Of a stretch of 64,000 nt of DNA, positions 9,389-18,775 are shown one piece after another (the stretch's first letter is position 1; each line of letters opens with the position of its first letter). The position numbers were made by a program, and so were the translations under genes. Location: NCBI RefSeq assembly GCF_025736875.1, contig NZ_CP107052.1, forward strand, positions 608,001 to 672,000, written 5' to 3'. A model generated the notes under the pieces. That model saw only the letters and a list, made by a program, of their open reading frames with translations. It did no database searches and was not told where the DNA came from. Source of the stretch: Candidatus Kirkpatrickella diaphorinae. GTDB lineage: Bacteria > Pseudomonadota > Alphaproteobacteria > Acetobacterales > Acetobacteraceae.

Positions 9389-9544
9389 GGGTCGATCCTC
9401 ATATAAACGCGGTTCGAACGGAACAAGAAACGAAGCTTACTCTCCATTTTTATGGTAAACCTCTTGACGAAACAACTATATTGTATCTGCCTTCAAGATT
9501 TCTATACCCATCGATGATGGCAGGCCGAGAAGGGTCGATGAAAC

Positions 9545-10042
9545 GTGGATGGTGAACTGAGACGTGGATTGGCGGCAATTTTGCCTGCGATGCGTAGCTT
9601 CGCCAGGTTCCTGACGCATGATGTTTCATCAGCTGATGATCTTGTGCAGGAGACGGTCCTGCGCGTCCTCCGGGCGCATGACCAATATAAGGAAGGTACA
9701 AATTTAAAGGCATGGATCCTCAAAGTGCAGCGCAACCTCTTTTATGAGGGGCTGCGCAGCTCAAAGCGAGAGCAGGAAGTCATGGCGGATTTTGAGGATC
9801 GCGCCCGGACTGACCCGCATGGCGCACCGCGATATCAGGACCAGGTCATGGATTTGAGTGTTCTGATCTGGCGACTTCCCGTCGTGATGCGTGAGGCCCT
9901 TATCTTAGTGGGGGCGCAGGGTTTCAGTTATGAGGAGGCCGCGCAAATCTGTGATTGCTCGGTCGGGACGATGAAAGCCCGCGTCTCCCGCGCGCGGGAC
10001 AGGCTGGCCGAAATGCGGGAAGGGGATGTCGCGCGAATTTGA
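9545..10042 (+). CDS. EcfG-type (ECF15) RNA polymerase sigma factor, first copy
   Basis: A 165-residue ECF sigma factor. Region 2 spans about residues 10-75 (DDLVQETVLRVLRAHDQY, then the WILKVQRNLFYEGLR helix), and region 4 about residues 105-155 with the EALILVGAQGFSYEEAA and GTMKARVSRARDRL helices. The start is GTG: the only ATG just upstream reads into a stop. Position beside phyR and nepR places it in the general stress response. It differs clearly from the second copy, so the pair is not a recent duplication. The two may be redundant or one may act as a modulator. Confidence 0.85.
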   Translation: MDGELRRGLAAILPAMRSFARFLTHDVSSADDLVQETVLRVLRAHDQYKEGTNLKAWILKVQRNLFYEGLRSSKREQEVMADFEDRARTDPHGAPRYQDQVMDLSVLIWRLPVVMREALILVGAQGFSYEEAAQICDCSVGTMKARVSRARDRLAEMREGDVARI

Positions 10043-10144
10043 CGAAAAAAATCCACTTTTTTTGTGAACCTTTCGCGCTACTGCAACCTTTTTTAATTCC
10101 CATCCATTTATGCCGGTAGAGGACAACCGGGAAAGGGTGGTTTT

Positions 10145-10723
10145 ATGTCCAGCTTCCACGACCAAGTGATAAAAATTCTGCCAAAACTTCGTGTTCAGGC
10201 ACTTTCTCTGACGCGTAACCGTTCGGCCGCGGAGGATCTTGTGCAGGATGCGGTGTGCAATGCTTTGGCCGCGCAGGACAGTTTTATCCCCGGAACCAAT
10301 TTTTCCGCCTGGATGCATCGTATTCTCAGAAACCGCTTCATTTCCGACCTGCGGAAGAAGCGTGACACGACCGATATTGATGATGTGCCTGCATCGTCTT
10401 TCGCGACCAATGCGACACATGACGATAATCTTGCCCTCAAAGACCTGTCCCTTGCCCTGTCCCGCCTGCCGGCGGATCAACGTGAGGCGCTGGTAATGGT
10501 GGTGGTGCAGGGCCTTAGTTATGAGGCACTGGCCGAGGCGACCGGGTGCGCAGTTGGGACAGCAAAGAGCCGCGTATTTCGGGCGCGTCGCCAACTTGAA
10601 GCATGGCTTACAGGTGAATTACCTTCTAACGACAAGTTACGCCTGAAGGTAAGTGCTTTAAAAGCGGCTATTGATGAGCGCCGACGTCACGGCAAAGCTT
10701 ACGACGACTTGTTTAATAATTGA
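10145..10723 (+). CDS. EcfG-type (ECF15) RNA polymerase sigma factor, second copy
   Basis: A 192-residue ECF sigma factor with region 2 at about residues 12-75 (AEDLVQDAVCNALAAQDSF, SAWMHRILRNRFISDLR) and region 4 at about 105-160 (LPADQREALVMVVVQGLSYEALAEA, GTAKSRVFRARRQLEAWL). It has a 30-residue basic tail that the first copy lacks. A strong AAAGGGTGG site precedes the ATG. It lies 102 bp behind the first sigma gene and 200 bp before nepR, so one of the two is expected to be the NepR-bound EcfG. Known ECF15 factors recognise GGAAC-N16/17-CGTT promoters; no convincing match was found in this locus by eye. Confidence 0.88.
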   Translation: MSSFHDQVIKILPKLRVQALSLTRNRSAAEDLVQDAVCNALAAQDSFIPGTNFSAWMHRILRNRFISDLRKKRDTTDIDDVPASSFATNATHDDNLALKDLSLALSRLPADQREALVMVVVQGLSYEALAEATGCAVGTAKSRVFRARRQLEAWLTGELPSNDKLRLKVSALKAAIDERRRHGKAYDDLFNN

Positions 10724-10731
10724 AAACGAAC

Positions 10732-10751
10732 GGCGACTCCGTGGAGTCGCC
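10732..10751 (+). repeat. Perfect 9-bp inverted repeat after the second EcfG gene
   Basis: GGCGACTCC and GGAGTCGCC are separated by two bases, 8 bases after the sigma factor stop codon. There is no T-run behind it, so it is either a weak transcription end, an RNA-stabilising hairpin, or a protein-binding site ahead of nepR. Confidence 0.55.
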
Positions 10752-10923
10752 ACGCTTCAAGAAGAATTATAAATTGAGAAAGCATCTGTAAACCTATGAA
10801 ATTAAATAATCTGTCGGCGATAATGTCGAACGGTTCGACCGCGCGTCGTTGCAACTCGACGGCGGTCGTGCTGTTTATTAATGAAATTCTTGTCGGTCAG
10901 GATCTTATTTTCGAGGTGATGTT

Positions 10924-11103
10924 ATGGGCGCGGGGAAGGAGATCAAACCGCAAACTGCCCGCCCAAATGACGACGCGGAGCCGGAAAACGCGTTCGATCT
11001 TTGGCTCAAGCGAGGTCTGCATGCTTTGTATGACGATATTGCGAATGAGCCTATCCCCGAGGAGCTTCTTCGCCTCATTCAGGACGATCGCGAGAAATCC
11101 TGA
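10924..11103 (+). CDS. nepR: Anti-sigma factor NepR
   Basis: A 59-residue open frame that encodes the small anti-sigma factor of the general stress response. After a polar N-terminus of about 22 residues it carries the NepR core FDLWLKRGLHALYDDIANEP followed by IPEELLRLIQ, matching the two-helix motif of the family (LRxxYxxxxxEPxPxxxxxL). NepR binds EcfG until phosphorylated PhyR displaces it. A GAGGTGA site lies 6 bases before the ATG. The gene sits between the second sigma factor and the sensor kinase, as in other alphaproteobacteria. Confidence 0.88.
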   Translation: MGAGKEIKPQTARPNDDAEPENAFDLWLKRGLHALYDDIANEPIPEELLRLIQDDREKS

Positions 11104-11163
11104 AACCGCAGGGATCAGAATTTGGCAGGCAGACGGTTTTAAATTGCATGAGGGAGGCCCAGA

Positions 11164-12918
11164 TTGCGCCATTTGAGACTCAATTGTCTCTCCTCGGCCG
11201 GCGCCCGGGTCATCACATTCATCGTCCTCGCGACGCTGCCGCTTGCAGCCGTCTCAGCAGTGCTGGCCTGGCACGCTTACCGCACCTCCGTCAATGGCGG
11301 CTTTGACCGCAGCCAGGCTGATCTTTTTTTCGCCCGCTCCCTGATTGTTGATCAGGTCTATCGTGTCCGTCTCGGGCTTGAGGCGCTTTCCTCCCGCATT
11401 GTTACAAATGGTACGGTCCAATTACCTGACGTGCACATGCAGATGCCTTTAGGCACGATGTGCCGCCTCATGTTGCTGGATGAGACGGAGAAGATCATCT
11501 ATCGCTTCCCGACACCTGATGAGTCGTCGCCGGATTGCGCGCCGGGGCAGCGTGCCTTCTCAAGCCATAGCTGGCTGAAAACGCCAGGAGGGGAGGATCC
11601 CGCCATCTCACCATTTGTTGGCGTGGCGGATCAGAAAGTTTATGTCAAAGTCACGCTCAGGACGCCTTATCCGCGCCCGAATAAAAGCTTCGGGCGTGGT
11701 TTTCTCGTCGGGATCAAATATTTTCCGATTGCGGAGGCGCTGAATTACAGCCACGCCATACGCGGTGTGACAGCGCCCAGCTTCGGTGACCTCTGGCTTT
11801 ACTCGTCCCCCACCTCCACGCCGCTTCCCCTTGTCACGGGAGGGCACGCCCAGACAGCATGGACATCTTACGCCCTGGCACGCATCGCCCGGGATGCGCG
11901 GAAGAAGCTGGAGCTGGATCATTTTCAGGATGCGCATATATCCTATTCTTACGTACCTGTTTTTGAGGGACGGAGCCTGGTTGCAACGCGGCATCAGCAA
12001 CCGAAGGAGGCCCATGCGCTTGACCTCTTCCTCGCCCGGGTCGCCTTTATTGCGCTGATGCTGATTATTGAGCTCGCGCTCGTCGCGATCGCTGCCCATT
12101 TTTACCTCGTCTCACCGCTTCAGAGACTGGCGCAATCCGTCAATGTCTGGCGTCGGACAGGGCATTTCAACCCGAGTTTCCCGAGATCCATCCCGTCAGA
12201 AGTGGCCTTCATGCTGCGGGCCTTCCGCCGTGCCACGCGCGATTTGGACCGCCATGAGGCGGAGCTGAAACGTGCCATGCGGGAACAGGATGTGCTGATC
12301 AAAGAAATCCATCATCGCGTCAAAAACAATCTGCAGATTGTGGCCTCGCTGCTGAACCTGCAGGCCAAGCGGATCAGCCAGCCAGAAGCACGACGTGAAT
12401 TTCAGGAGATCCGGGAGCGCGTCCGCGCCCTGGCGACCCTGCACCGTCATCTTTACCCCGATGGCGGGGCGGCCATCCTGCAATTGGAAAATTTCCTAGG
12501 TGAACTGGCGCGACAACTTTACGCTGTCTATGCGCCCAATTTGCTGGGGCGGGTAGAGCTTGACCTCAAGCTTGATTCCGTCACGGTCACGGCGGATCAG
12601 GCTGTTCCTGTGGCACTGATCGTCACCGAAGTCATGACGAACGCCTTCGCCCATGCCTTCCCGGGGGAACGATCCGGCGCCGTCAAACTTTCCCTCACGC
12701 GGGATCAGGAGGTCTGCACCCTGACAATTCAGGATGACGGCATTGGCTTCGACCCGCAAAATGTTGAAAAGGAGGGCGGGCGCGAGAAGCTGGGTCTCAA
12801 ACTGATCGCAGGCTTCACCAAACAGCTCGGCGGTGAAATGACACTTTCCACAATGGATGGGACGAATTTTGTCCTGACCTTTATCGTCAAGCCTGTGCGT
12901 CGGATGACGTTGTCATAA
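11164..12918 (+). CDS. Membrane sensor histidine kinase, HisKA_2 family (PhyK-like)
   Basis: A 584-residue kinase and the likely phosphodonor or phosphatase for PhyR. TM1 is at about 15-36 and TM2 at 288-312, enclosing a periplasmic sensor of about 250 residues; a HAMP-like stretch follows TM2. The H-box EIHHRVKNNLQIVASLLNLQ puts the phosphohistidine at about H384, and the HATPase domain shows TEVMTNAFAHAF (N-box) and DDGIGF (G1). HisKA_2/HWE kinases are the usual PhyR partners. The start is TTG at 11164 behind a GGGAGG site; the ATG in that site is in another frame. Confidence 0.88.
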   Translation: MRHLRLNCLSSAGARVITFIVLATLPLAAVSAVLAWHAYRTSVNGGFDRSQADLFFARSLIVDQVYRVRLGLEALSSRIVTNGTVQLPDVHMQMPLGTMCRLMLLDETEKIIYRFPTPDESSPDCAPGQRAFSSHSWLKTPGGEDPAISPFVGVADQKVYVKVTLRTPYPRPNKSFGRGFLVGIKYFPIAEALNYSHAIRGVTAPSFGDLWLYSSPTSTPLPLVTGGHAQTAWTSYALARIARDARKKLELDHFQDAHISYSYVPVFEGRSLVATRHQQPKEAHALDLFLARVAFIALMLIIELALVAIAAHFYLVSPLQRLAQSVNVWRRTGHFNPSFPRSIPSEVAFMLRAFRRATRDLDRHEAELKRAMREQDVLIKEIHHRVKNNLQIVASLLNLQAKRISQPEARREFQEIRERVRALATLHRHLYPDGGAAILQLENFLGELARQLYAVYAPNLLGRVELDLKLDSVTVTADQAVPVALIVTEVMTNAFAHAFPGERSGAVKLSLTRDQEVCTLTIQDDGIGFDPQNVEKEGGREKLGLKLIAGFTKQLGGEMTLSTMDGTNFVLTFIVKPVRRMTLS

Positions 12919-13012
12919 GCAGCCGCGCCAGAAGCTTGAAAAACGGTAAAATTTTCTCCTCCCCCTTAAAAATGACTATTTTTGACATGATCAGACGCTT
13001 ATATGGCGGCAT

Positions 13013-14692
13013 ATGAATCGGGACGACAAAAATCAGGCGAAGTTATGGCTTCGGCAGCAGCAACGTCGTGTACGGGCGCAAATTCTGCCCCTCATTGTCA
13101 TGACGTGTGTCGATAGCATGATCGGCGTCGTGATGGCGGCGCTGATCGCCTGGGTGATCACGGCGGCAATCGGTGGGGTTGATGTCCATGTCACATCCTG
13201 CATCCTCGCATTCGCGGCGCTGGCGGTGGCGCGCGCGCTCCTTTCATATTCCCGAGAGATTGCCGCACATCGCTGCGGTGCTCGCGCACGCCAGAATTTG
13301 CGGCAATATGTGATGCGCGCCATTTCCTCCGAAGGGCCACAATTGCTTCGCCGCCGCCATAGTGCGGAAATCTCGGCGATGGTTGTTGACCATATTGAAG
13401 CGATGGACGGTTATTTTGCGCGTTATCTGCCGATCAAGGCGTCATGGCGCATCACCCCCATAATTGTTCTGGGCGCGGTGGCTTATGTCAAACCCGCCGC
13501 CGCTCTTATCCTGCTTGTTTCCGCCTTCATTGCCGTTATCGCGCAGGCCGTCTTCGGCATCTGGACGGGGGTTGAGGCCAGGAAGCAATTTATCGCCATG
13601 CTGCGATTGCAAACGCGTTTTCTGGACAGGACGCGGGGTATTGCAACATTGGTGCTTGCCGGTGCGGTGCCGCATGAAGCGGCGCAATTGCAGATTTCAG
13701 GCAATGCGCTCCGCCAACGGACGATGCGCGTCCTGCGCACGGCCTTCCTTTCCTCAACAGCGACGGACCTCGCTTCTGTCATTGCGCTGGTCAGTGTGGT
13801 GGTGATCCATAGTGGGCAGATCCACCACATGCTTGCCCGGCCCGGTCATTATTCCTACGATATTTTTTCTGTCTTTTTCACCATCATCTGCGTGCCGGAA
13901 TTTTATAGTTCGTTCCGCGCCAAGGGACTGGCTTATCAGGATGTCGCCCAGGCGGAGGCCGCCGCAGCCGAACTCGCCAGGCTGCCCTCTCTTGAAACGC
14001 CGCCTGATGCTCTTACCGTCGAGACCCCGCAAACTGTGACGCTGGGCTTTCATGATGTTTCCTATCGCTGGCGAAGTGACCGGCCACGCATCATCGACTC
14101 CCTTAATTTTGATGTTGCGCCCGGCGAAATTCTGGTGACGGACGGGCCTTCCGGGGCTGGTAAATCGACCATTATGGAGCTGATCCTTGGCTTTATCGTG
14201 CCGGAAGCAGGCAGGATCACTTTCAACGGGGTGGATGCTACGGAGATTTCCGCGGAGGCGCGGGCACGCATGATAGGCTGGATCGACCAGAAGCCCGTCA
14301 TTTTCGCGGGCACGTTGCGGGACAGCATCCTCTTTGCGAAACAGGATGCGACAGAGGAGGCGCTTCTTCAATCTGTTAAAAGGGCGGCCCTGGAGCCTGT
14401 CATCCGGCAATTACCCCATGGGCTCGATACAATGATGGGGGAGGGCGGTTATGGTCTTTCAGGCGGGCAGGCGCAGCGCGTCGCCATCGCCCGGGCCTTC
14501 CTCAAAAATGCCCCGATACTTCTTTTGGACGAGCCGACAGCTCATCTCGACCCGGAGAGTGAGCAGGACATTATCGACGCCATCGCGGCCCTCGCGGTTG
14601 GGCGGACGGTGATCCTCGCCAGCCATGCAGAGAAGGTGCGCGCCTTGGCGACACAGAAACTGACGCTCGGGCGCGGGCGGGCATCATCATGA
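13013..14692 (+). CDS. cydD: Thiol reductant ABC exporter subunit CydD
   Basis: CydD is half of the heterodimeric CydDC ABC exporter, which moves cysteine or glutathione to the periplasm and is needed to assemble cytochrome bd oxidase. The 559-residue protein has six TM helices in the first 300 residues and an ABC domain with GPSGAGKST, LSGGQAQRVAIARA and LLLDEPTAHLD. The CydD-typical ARYLPIKASWRITPIIVL loop is present. It overlaps cydC by 4 bases (ATGA), so translation is coupled. cydAB, the usual neighbours, are not in the window. Confidence 0.9.
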   Translation: MNRDDKNQAKLWLRQQQRRVRAQILPLIVMTCVDSMIGVVMAALIAWVITAAIGGVDVHVTSCILAFAALAVARALLSYSREIAAHRCGARARQNLRQYVMRAISSEGPQLLRRRHSAEISAMVVDHIEAMDGYFARYLPIKASWRITPIIVLGAVAYVKPAAALILLVSAFIAVIAQAVFGIWTGVEARKQFIAMLRLQTRFLDRTRGIATLVLAGAVPHEAAQLQISGNALRQRTMRVLRTAFLSSTATDLASVIALVSVVVIHSGQIHHMLARPGHYSYDIFSVFFTIICVPEFYSSFRAKGLAYQDVAQAEAAAAELARLPSLETPPDALTVETPQTVTLGFHDVSYRWRSDRPRIIDSLNFDVAPGEILVTDGPSGAGKSTIMELILGFIVPEAGRITFNGVDATEISAEARARMIGWIDQKPVIFAGTLRDSILFAKQDATEEALLQSVKRAALEPVIRQLPHGLDTMMGEGGYGLSGGQAQRVAIARAFLKNAPILLLDEPTAHLDPESEQDIIDAIAALAVGRTVILASHAEKVRALATQKLTLGRGRASS

Positions 14693-16380
14693 CGCAGGAA
14701 CACGTGACGGATCTGGAAAAACCAGCCGGAAAGGCGTTAAGTGTTTTCAAACCGATCCTGCATGTCTGGCAGCCTTATAAATGGCGCCTCACTTTCGGCG
14801 TCATATTGGCGATCCTCTCCGCCCTTATCGGCCTGACCCTGATGGGAAGTGCCGCTGCCCGTGTCGGCGTCGTCGGTGCGACGGCGCTTGTAAGTCTCCT
14901 GACCCTCCGCCTGCTGGGCGCGGGACGTGTCATTTTACGTTATTTTGAGCGCCTTTGCGCGCATGACGCCATGTTCAGGGCGTTAACCGCGACGCGTGTC
15001 TGGTTTTTCCGCCATCTCGCACGGGTTTCTGACCATGGGATGGGCTTTATGCGCAGCGGGGATATGCTCTCCCGGCTGGTTCATGATGTTGATGCGTTGG
15101 ACGCGATCTATCTGCGGCTGATCACGCCTTTCTGCGCGGCGATCGTGACAATCCTCGCCATTATCTTTTTCGCCGGGGCACTGAGTTTCACCCTCGCTGT
15201 GACATTGGGGGTCATTGCCCTGGGCATGGTGACTGGCCTGCCCGTTTTATCCGCTTCATGGACGTCGCGTTCCGGTGGGGATGTGTTGCGGGCACAGGGG
15301 CAATTACGGTCCTCCGGCCTGGATTTCGCGGTCGGGCTGCGGGAGGCCCGGATCTATGGTGCGCAATCCTTGCTGGAAGGGCGCGTGCATCAGGATGCAT
15401 CGCATCTGATCAAAGCTGAAGCCACGCAGGCCCGACGTCAGGCCGCATCCGGAATGGTCTCCTACCTTCTGGGTCAGGCCATGCTTGCACTCTGCCTTAT
15501 CGGGGTCGGGTCTTGTATGGCCCATGGCAGCAGAATGACGGGCTTTGTCGCCCTGATTTTTATACTCGTTGCCGGATTGGAGCTGCTTCAGGGTTTCGCC
15601 CGCACAGGTGTTCTGCTCGGAAAATTGCGTCACGCGGCCGCGCGGGTAACGGTTTTTGTGACGCAGAAGCAAGCGCAACTACATGGCCGGAAGGAGTTTG
15701 ACCCCGATTTCGCCCAGATCCGTTTCGACCATGTCGACTTTACCTGGCAGGCGGACAGACCGCCGGTTCTGCGAGATTGCGATTTCGTGATAATAAGAGG
15801 CCAACGCATTGCCATCATCGGCCCCTCAGGCGTCGGTAAATCGAGTCTCGTCTCCCTGCTTCTGAAAGTCGTCTCGCCAACACGTGGGCGCCTGATGATC
15901 GATGATCATGGCTATGAGGAATTTGACACAAAATCGCTGCGTCGCCACGTGGCCTGGCTGTCTCAGACGACTCACATCTTTGCGGACACGATCAGAAATA
16001 ATCTCTGCCTTGATGGTTTCGCCCATTCGGACGAAACGCTCTGGCGCGCCCTGACGCAAGCGGGCCTGACGGATACCGTCAAAGCGCTGCCAGAGGGACT
16101 CGATCATTGGGTGGGTGAAGGCGGACGCACTTTATCCGGGGGTGAGGGGCGGCGCCTCGCTTTAGCGCGCATTCTCCTCTCCGACGCGTCGATCATCGTG
16201 CTGGATGAACCAACAGCGGGTCTTGACGCTGAAACAGAGCAACAGTTCTTCCGCACGATGAATCACGTTATGGCGGGGCGGACACTCATCATGGTGCTTC
16301 ATCGCCTGACGGGTGTCGAAAAGCTTGATTCGGCGTGGAAACTGAGTGATGGTCAATTATCGGCGATTTCGACCTTCTGA
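14689..16380 (+). CDS. cydC: Thiol reductant ABC exporter subunit CydC
   Basis: The second half of the CydDC exporter, 563 residues. The TM domain (about 30-320) carries the CydC-type RYFERLCAHDAMFRALTATRVWFF and DMLSRLVHDVDALDAIYLR segments. The ABC domain has GPSGVGKSS, the signature LSGGEGRRLALARI and IIVLDEPTAGLD. It is the last gene of the cydDC pair; 84 bp separate it from the lipoprotein gene. Confidence 0.9.
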   Translation: MTQEHVTDLEKPAGKALSVFKPILHVWQPYKWRLTFGVILAILSALIGLTLMGSAAARVGVVGATALVSLLTLRLLGAGRVILRYFERLCAHDAMFRALTATRVWFFRHLARVSDHGMGFMRSGDMLSRLVHDVDALDAIYLRLITPFCAAIVTILAIIFFAGALSFTLAVTLGVIALGMVTGLPVLSASWTSRSGGDVLRAQGQLRSSGLDFAVGLREARIYGAQSLLEGRVHQDASHLIKAEATQARRQAASGMVSYLLGQAMLALCLIGVGSCMAHGSRMTGFVALIFILVAGLELLQGFARTGVLLGKLRHAAARVTVFVTQKQAQLHGRKEFDPDFAQIRFDHVDFTWQADRPPVLRDCDFVIIRGQRIAIIGPSGVGKSSLVSLLLKVVSPTRGRLMIDDHGYEEFDTKSLRRHVAWLSQTTHIFADTIRNNLCLDGFAHSDETLWRALTQAGLTDTVKALPEGLDHWVGEGGRTLSGGEGRRLALARILLSDASIIVLDEPTAGLDAETEQQFFRTMNHVMAGRTLIMVLHRLTGVEKLDSAWKLSDGQLSAISTF

Positions 16381-16464
16381 GGATCATTGAGGGCGAAGTT
16401 GGTGATTCCATCCGCTTTATCGCAGGCGGTGAGTCGCATCGCCCCAAGCAAAGGAAGACAATAA

Positions 16465-16851
16465 ATGCGCGCTTATCTTCGCCAAATGCCGTTTGTTGCT
16501 GTTCTCGGCCTCGCTGCATGTCAAAGCGGGTCGGATCGCGACCGTTATCCGGTATTTTTTGCGCCGAGATCGGTAAAACTGTCGAGCACGGCCGACGCCG
16601 TTATCGCGCGCGCCGCAAGTGATGCCATCAAGGAGCATGCGCGCAAAGTCGCCGTTATTGGCCATGCTGAAGCTGGACGCAATTTGTCAGCGGATGAGCT
16701 TCTGGCGATGAAGCGCGCCGCAAATGTCGCGGAAGCCCTTGCACGCCAGGGTGTTGATGGGCGCATCATTCAGCAGAAATCCCGCGCCCCGCGCAATGCG
16801 AAGGACGCCGTTGTCGCGTCACGGACCGTCACCATCGAGATTGACCCCTGA
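16465..16851 (+). CDS. Small OmpA-like lipoprotein
   Basis: A 128-residue predicted lipoprotein. The lipobox LGLAAC puts the lipidated cysteine at residue 19 after a short basic and hydrophobic signal. The mature part resembles an OmpA/Pal peptidoglycan-binding fold in outline: VFFAPRSVKLSSTADAVIARA, then KVAVIGHAEAG and LLAMKRAANVAEALARQGVDG, and a closing strand RTVTIEI. The Asp and Arg residues that hold diaminopimelate in true OmpA-C domains are not obvious, so peptidoglycan binding is uncertain. Anchoring in the outer membrane is inferred. Confidence 0.7.
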   Translation: MRAYLRQMPFVAVLGLAACQSGSDRDRYPVFFAPRSVKLSSTADAVIARAASDAIKEHARKVAVIGHAEAGRNLSADELLAMKRAANVAEALARQGVDGRIIQQKSRAPRNAKDAVVASRTVTIEIDP

Positions 16852-16907
16852 AGAAGGCCGCATCGTGCGCGTTAAGCGTCGACGCCATGTAAGGCTGGGC
16901 CCCGTCC

Positions 16908-18767
16908 ATGGATGTTGAAAAACGCCATGACCCACGTGGCGTGCTTGAGACCGTTTTTGGTTATAGCAGTTTCCGAGGTTTACAGGAGGAGGTTGTCTTT
17001 GCCGCCATGCAGGGGCAGGATCTCCTCGTCGTCATGCCGACAGGCAGTGGCAAAAGCCTGTGCTATCAATTGCCAATATTATGCCGCGAGGGGATGGGAC
17101 TTGTTATATCCCCGCTGATCGCGTTGATGAATGATCAGGTGGCGGCGATGCGGCAACTCGGCATTGAGGCGGCGGCGCTGCATTCCGAGCTGGAGGCGGA
17201 TGAGCTGGGCACATTGCGGGACCAGCTGCGGCGCGACGAAATCAAAATCCTTTATATTTCGCCGGAGCGGCTATTGGCGTCAGGCGTCGCGTCATGGCTC
17301 GGCAGACGTCAGATTTCCCTCATCGCGATTGATGAGGCTCATTGCGTTTCCGTTTGGGGACATGATTTCCGGCCGGATTACCGGGAGCTTGCGCGCCTCC
17401 CGGGCTATTTCCCCGGAGTACCCCGCCTTGCCCTGACCGCGACGGCGGATCCGAATTCCCAGAAAGACATTCTCGCATCTCTCGACATGCGTGATGCGCG
17501 TGAGTTTGTTTCGAGCTTTCATCGCCCCAATCTTCACCTCGCGGCGCGTCCCAAAAACGCTGAGATCGCTGACCTGCTTGCCATCCTTAAAGCCCATGAG
17601 AAACATGCAAGCATCGTCTATTGTGGCACGCGCAATAAGACGGAGGTGATTGCCGAAAAGCTTCAAAAACAAGGTTTTGTCGCGCTACCTTTCCATGCAG
17701 GATTATCTTCTCAGGAGAAGCGCGCCGTCCTGACGCGCTTTAGAAGCGGGGAGCCGCTGGTCGTGGTCGCCACAATTGCCTTCGGCATGGGCATCGACCG
17801 GCCCGATGTGCGCTGCGTGGTGCATCTCGATATGCCAGCCTCACCGGAGGCGTATTATCAGCAGATCGGGCGCGCCGGGCGTGATGGGGAGCGCTCTCAG
17901 ACCTACCTGCTTTACGGCATGGAAGACATCGCCCGCGCGCGATACTGGCTCGACCAGTCCGCTGCGCCGGAGGAAGCCCGCGCAATCGCGCGCAACCGCC
18001 TCGATGCGATGATCGCCTTTGCCGAGACAACAAAATGCCGCACCCAGCAATTACTTGCCTGTTTCGGCGAGGATTTCGAGGGGAAATGTGGGCATTGCGA
18101 TAATTGTCAGCGGCCGCTCAACCTTTTCGATGCGTCCATACCCGTGCAGAAAGCGCTTTCCGCAATCTACCGCATGGGACAGCGCTTCGGCGCGACGCAG
18201 GTCGTGTCCGTTTTGCGTGGGCGCCTCACCACCGCCGTTGCGGCCCATGCGCATCAGCATCTGACAGTGTTCGGCACGGGTAAGGACGAGACTGAGAAAT
18301 GGTGGCGCAGCCTTCTGCGCCAGCTTGTCGCGCATAATATCATCATGCTGGATGGTGAGCATAAGGTCCTGAAACTCAACGGCCAGGAGGTGCGGCCCAT
18401 ATTGCGTGGTGAGCGTGCCGTCATGCTGAAGGATGAGCGGGACCTTCATAAAGCTGCCAGCCGCGCCGCCATGTCCGAACGCGTATTGTCAGAGCTGACG
18501 GTCGCGGAAGAAGACGCGCCGATATTTGAGGCGCTGCGCAATTTCCGCAAGGAGGAGGCGCGGCGTCAGAACATCCCGCCTTACCTGGTATTTCATGACG
18601 CTGTCATCGCGGCGCTTTGCGCGGAGAAGCCGCCTGATATGTCAGCGCTCGAACACATCAGAGGGTTGGGGAATAATAAAATCGCGCGCTATGGCCAGCA
18701 GATCCTGGATATTCTGCGTGCGCACGGACGCGCCCTTCCACGAGAGCTGGAAGCTGAGGCTGGCTAG
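16908..18767 (+). CDS. recQ: ATP-dependent DNA helicase RecQ
   Basis: RecQ unwinds DNA 3' to 5' in the RecF recombination pathway and at stalled forks. The 619-residue protein has Walker A MPTGSGKSL (about 44-52), the DEAH box with aromatic loop IDEAHCVSVWGHDFRPDY (from about 140), motif VI YYQQIGRAGRDG, the zinc-binding cysteines in CFGEDFEGKCGHCDNC (about 384-399), a winged helix, and a C-terminal HRDC domain ending LGNNKIARYGQQILDIL. The site before the ATG is weak. It converges on the PCuAC-like gene with 8 bp between stops. Confidence 0.95.
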   Translation: MDVEKRHDPRGVLETVFGYSSFRGLQEEVVFAAMQGQDLLVVMPTGSGKSLCYQLPILCREGMGLVISPLIALMNDQVAAMRQLGIEAAALHSELEADELGTLRDQLRRDEIKILYISPERLLASGVASWLGRRQISLIAIDEAHCVSVWGHDFRPDYRELARLPGYFPGVPRLALTATADPNSQKDILASLDMRDAREFVSSFHRPNLHLAARPKNAEIADLLAILKAHEKHASIVYCGTRNKTEVIAEKLQKQGFVALPFHAGLSSQEKRAVLTRFRSGEPLVVVATIAFGMGIDRPDVRCVVHLDMPASPEAYYQQIGRAGRDGERSQTYLLYGMEDIARARYWLDQSAAPEEARAIARNRLDAMIAFAETTKCRTQQLLACFGEDFEGKCGHCDNCQRPLNLFDASIPVQKALSAIYRMGQRFGATQVVSVLRGRLTTAVAAHAHQHLTVFGTGKDETEKWWRSLLRQLVAHNIIMLDGEHKVLKLNGQEVRPILRGERAVMLKDERDLHKAASRAAMSERVLSELTVAEEDAPIFEALRNFRKEEARRQNIPPYLVFHDAVIAALCAEKPPDMSALEHIRGLGNNKIARYGQQILDILRAHGRALPRELEAEAG

Positions 18768-18775
18768 GCGTCGGC

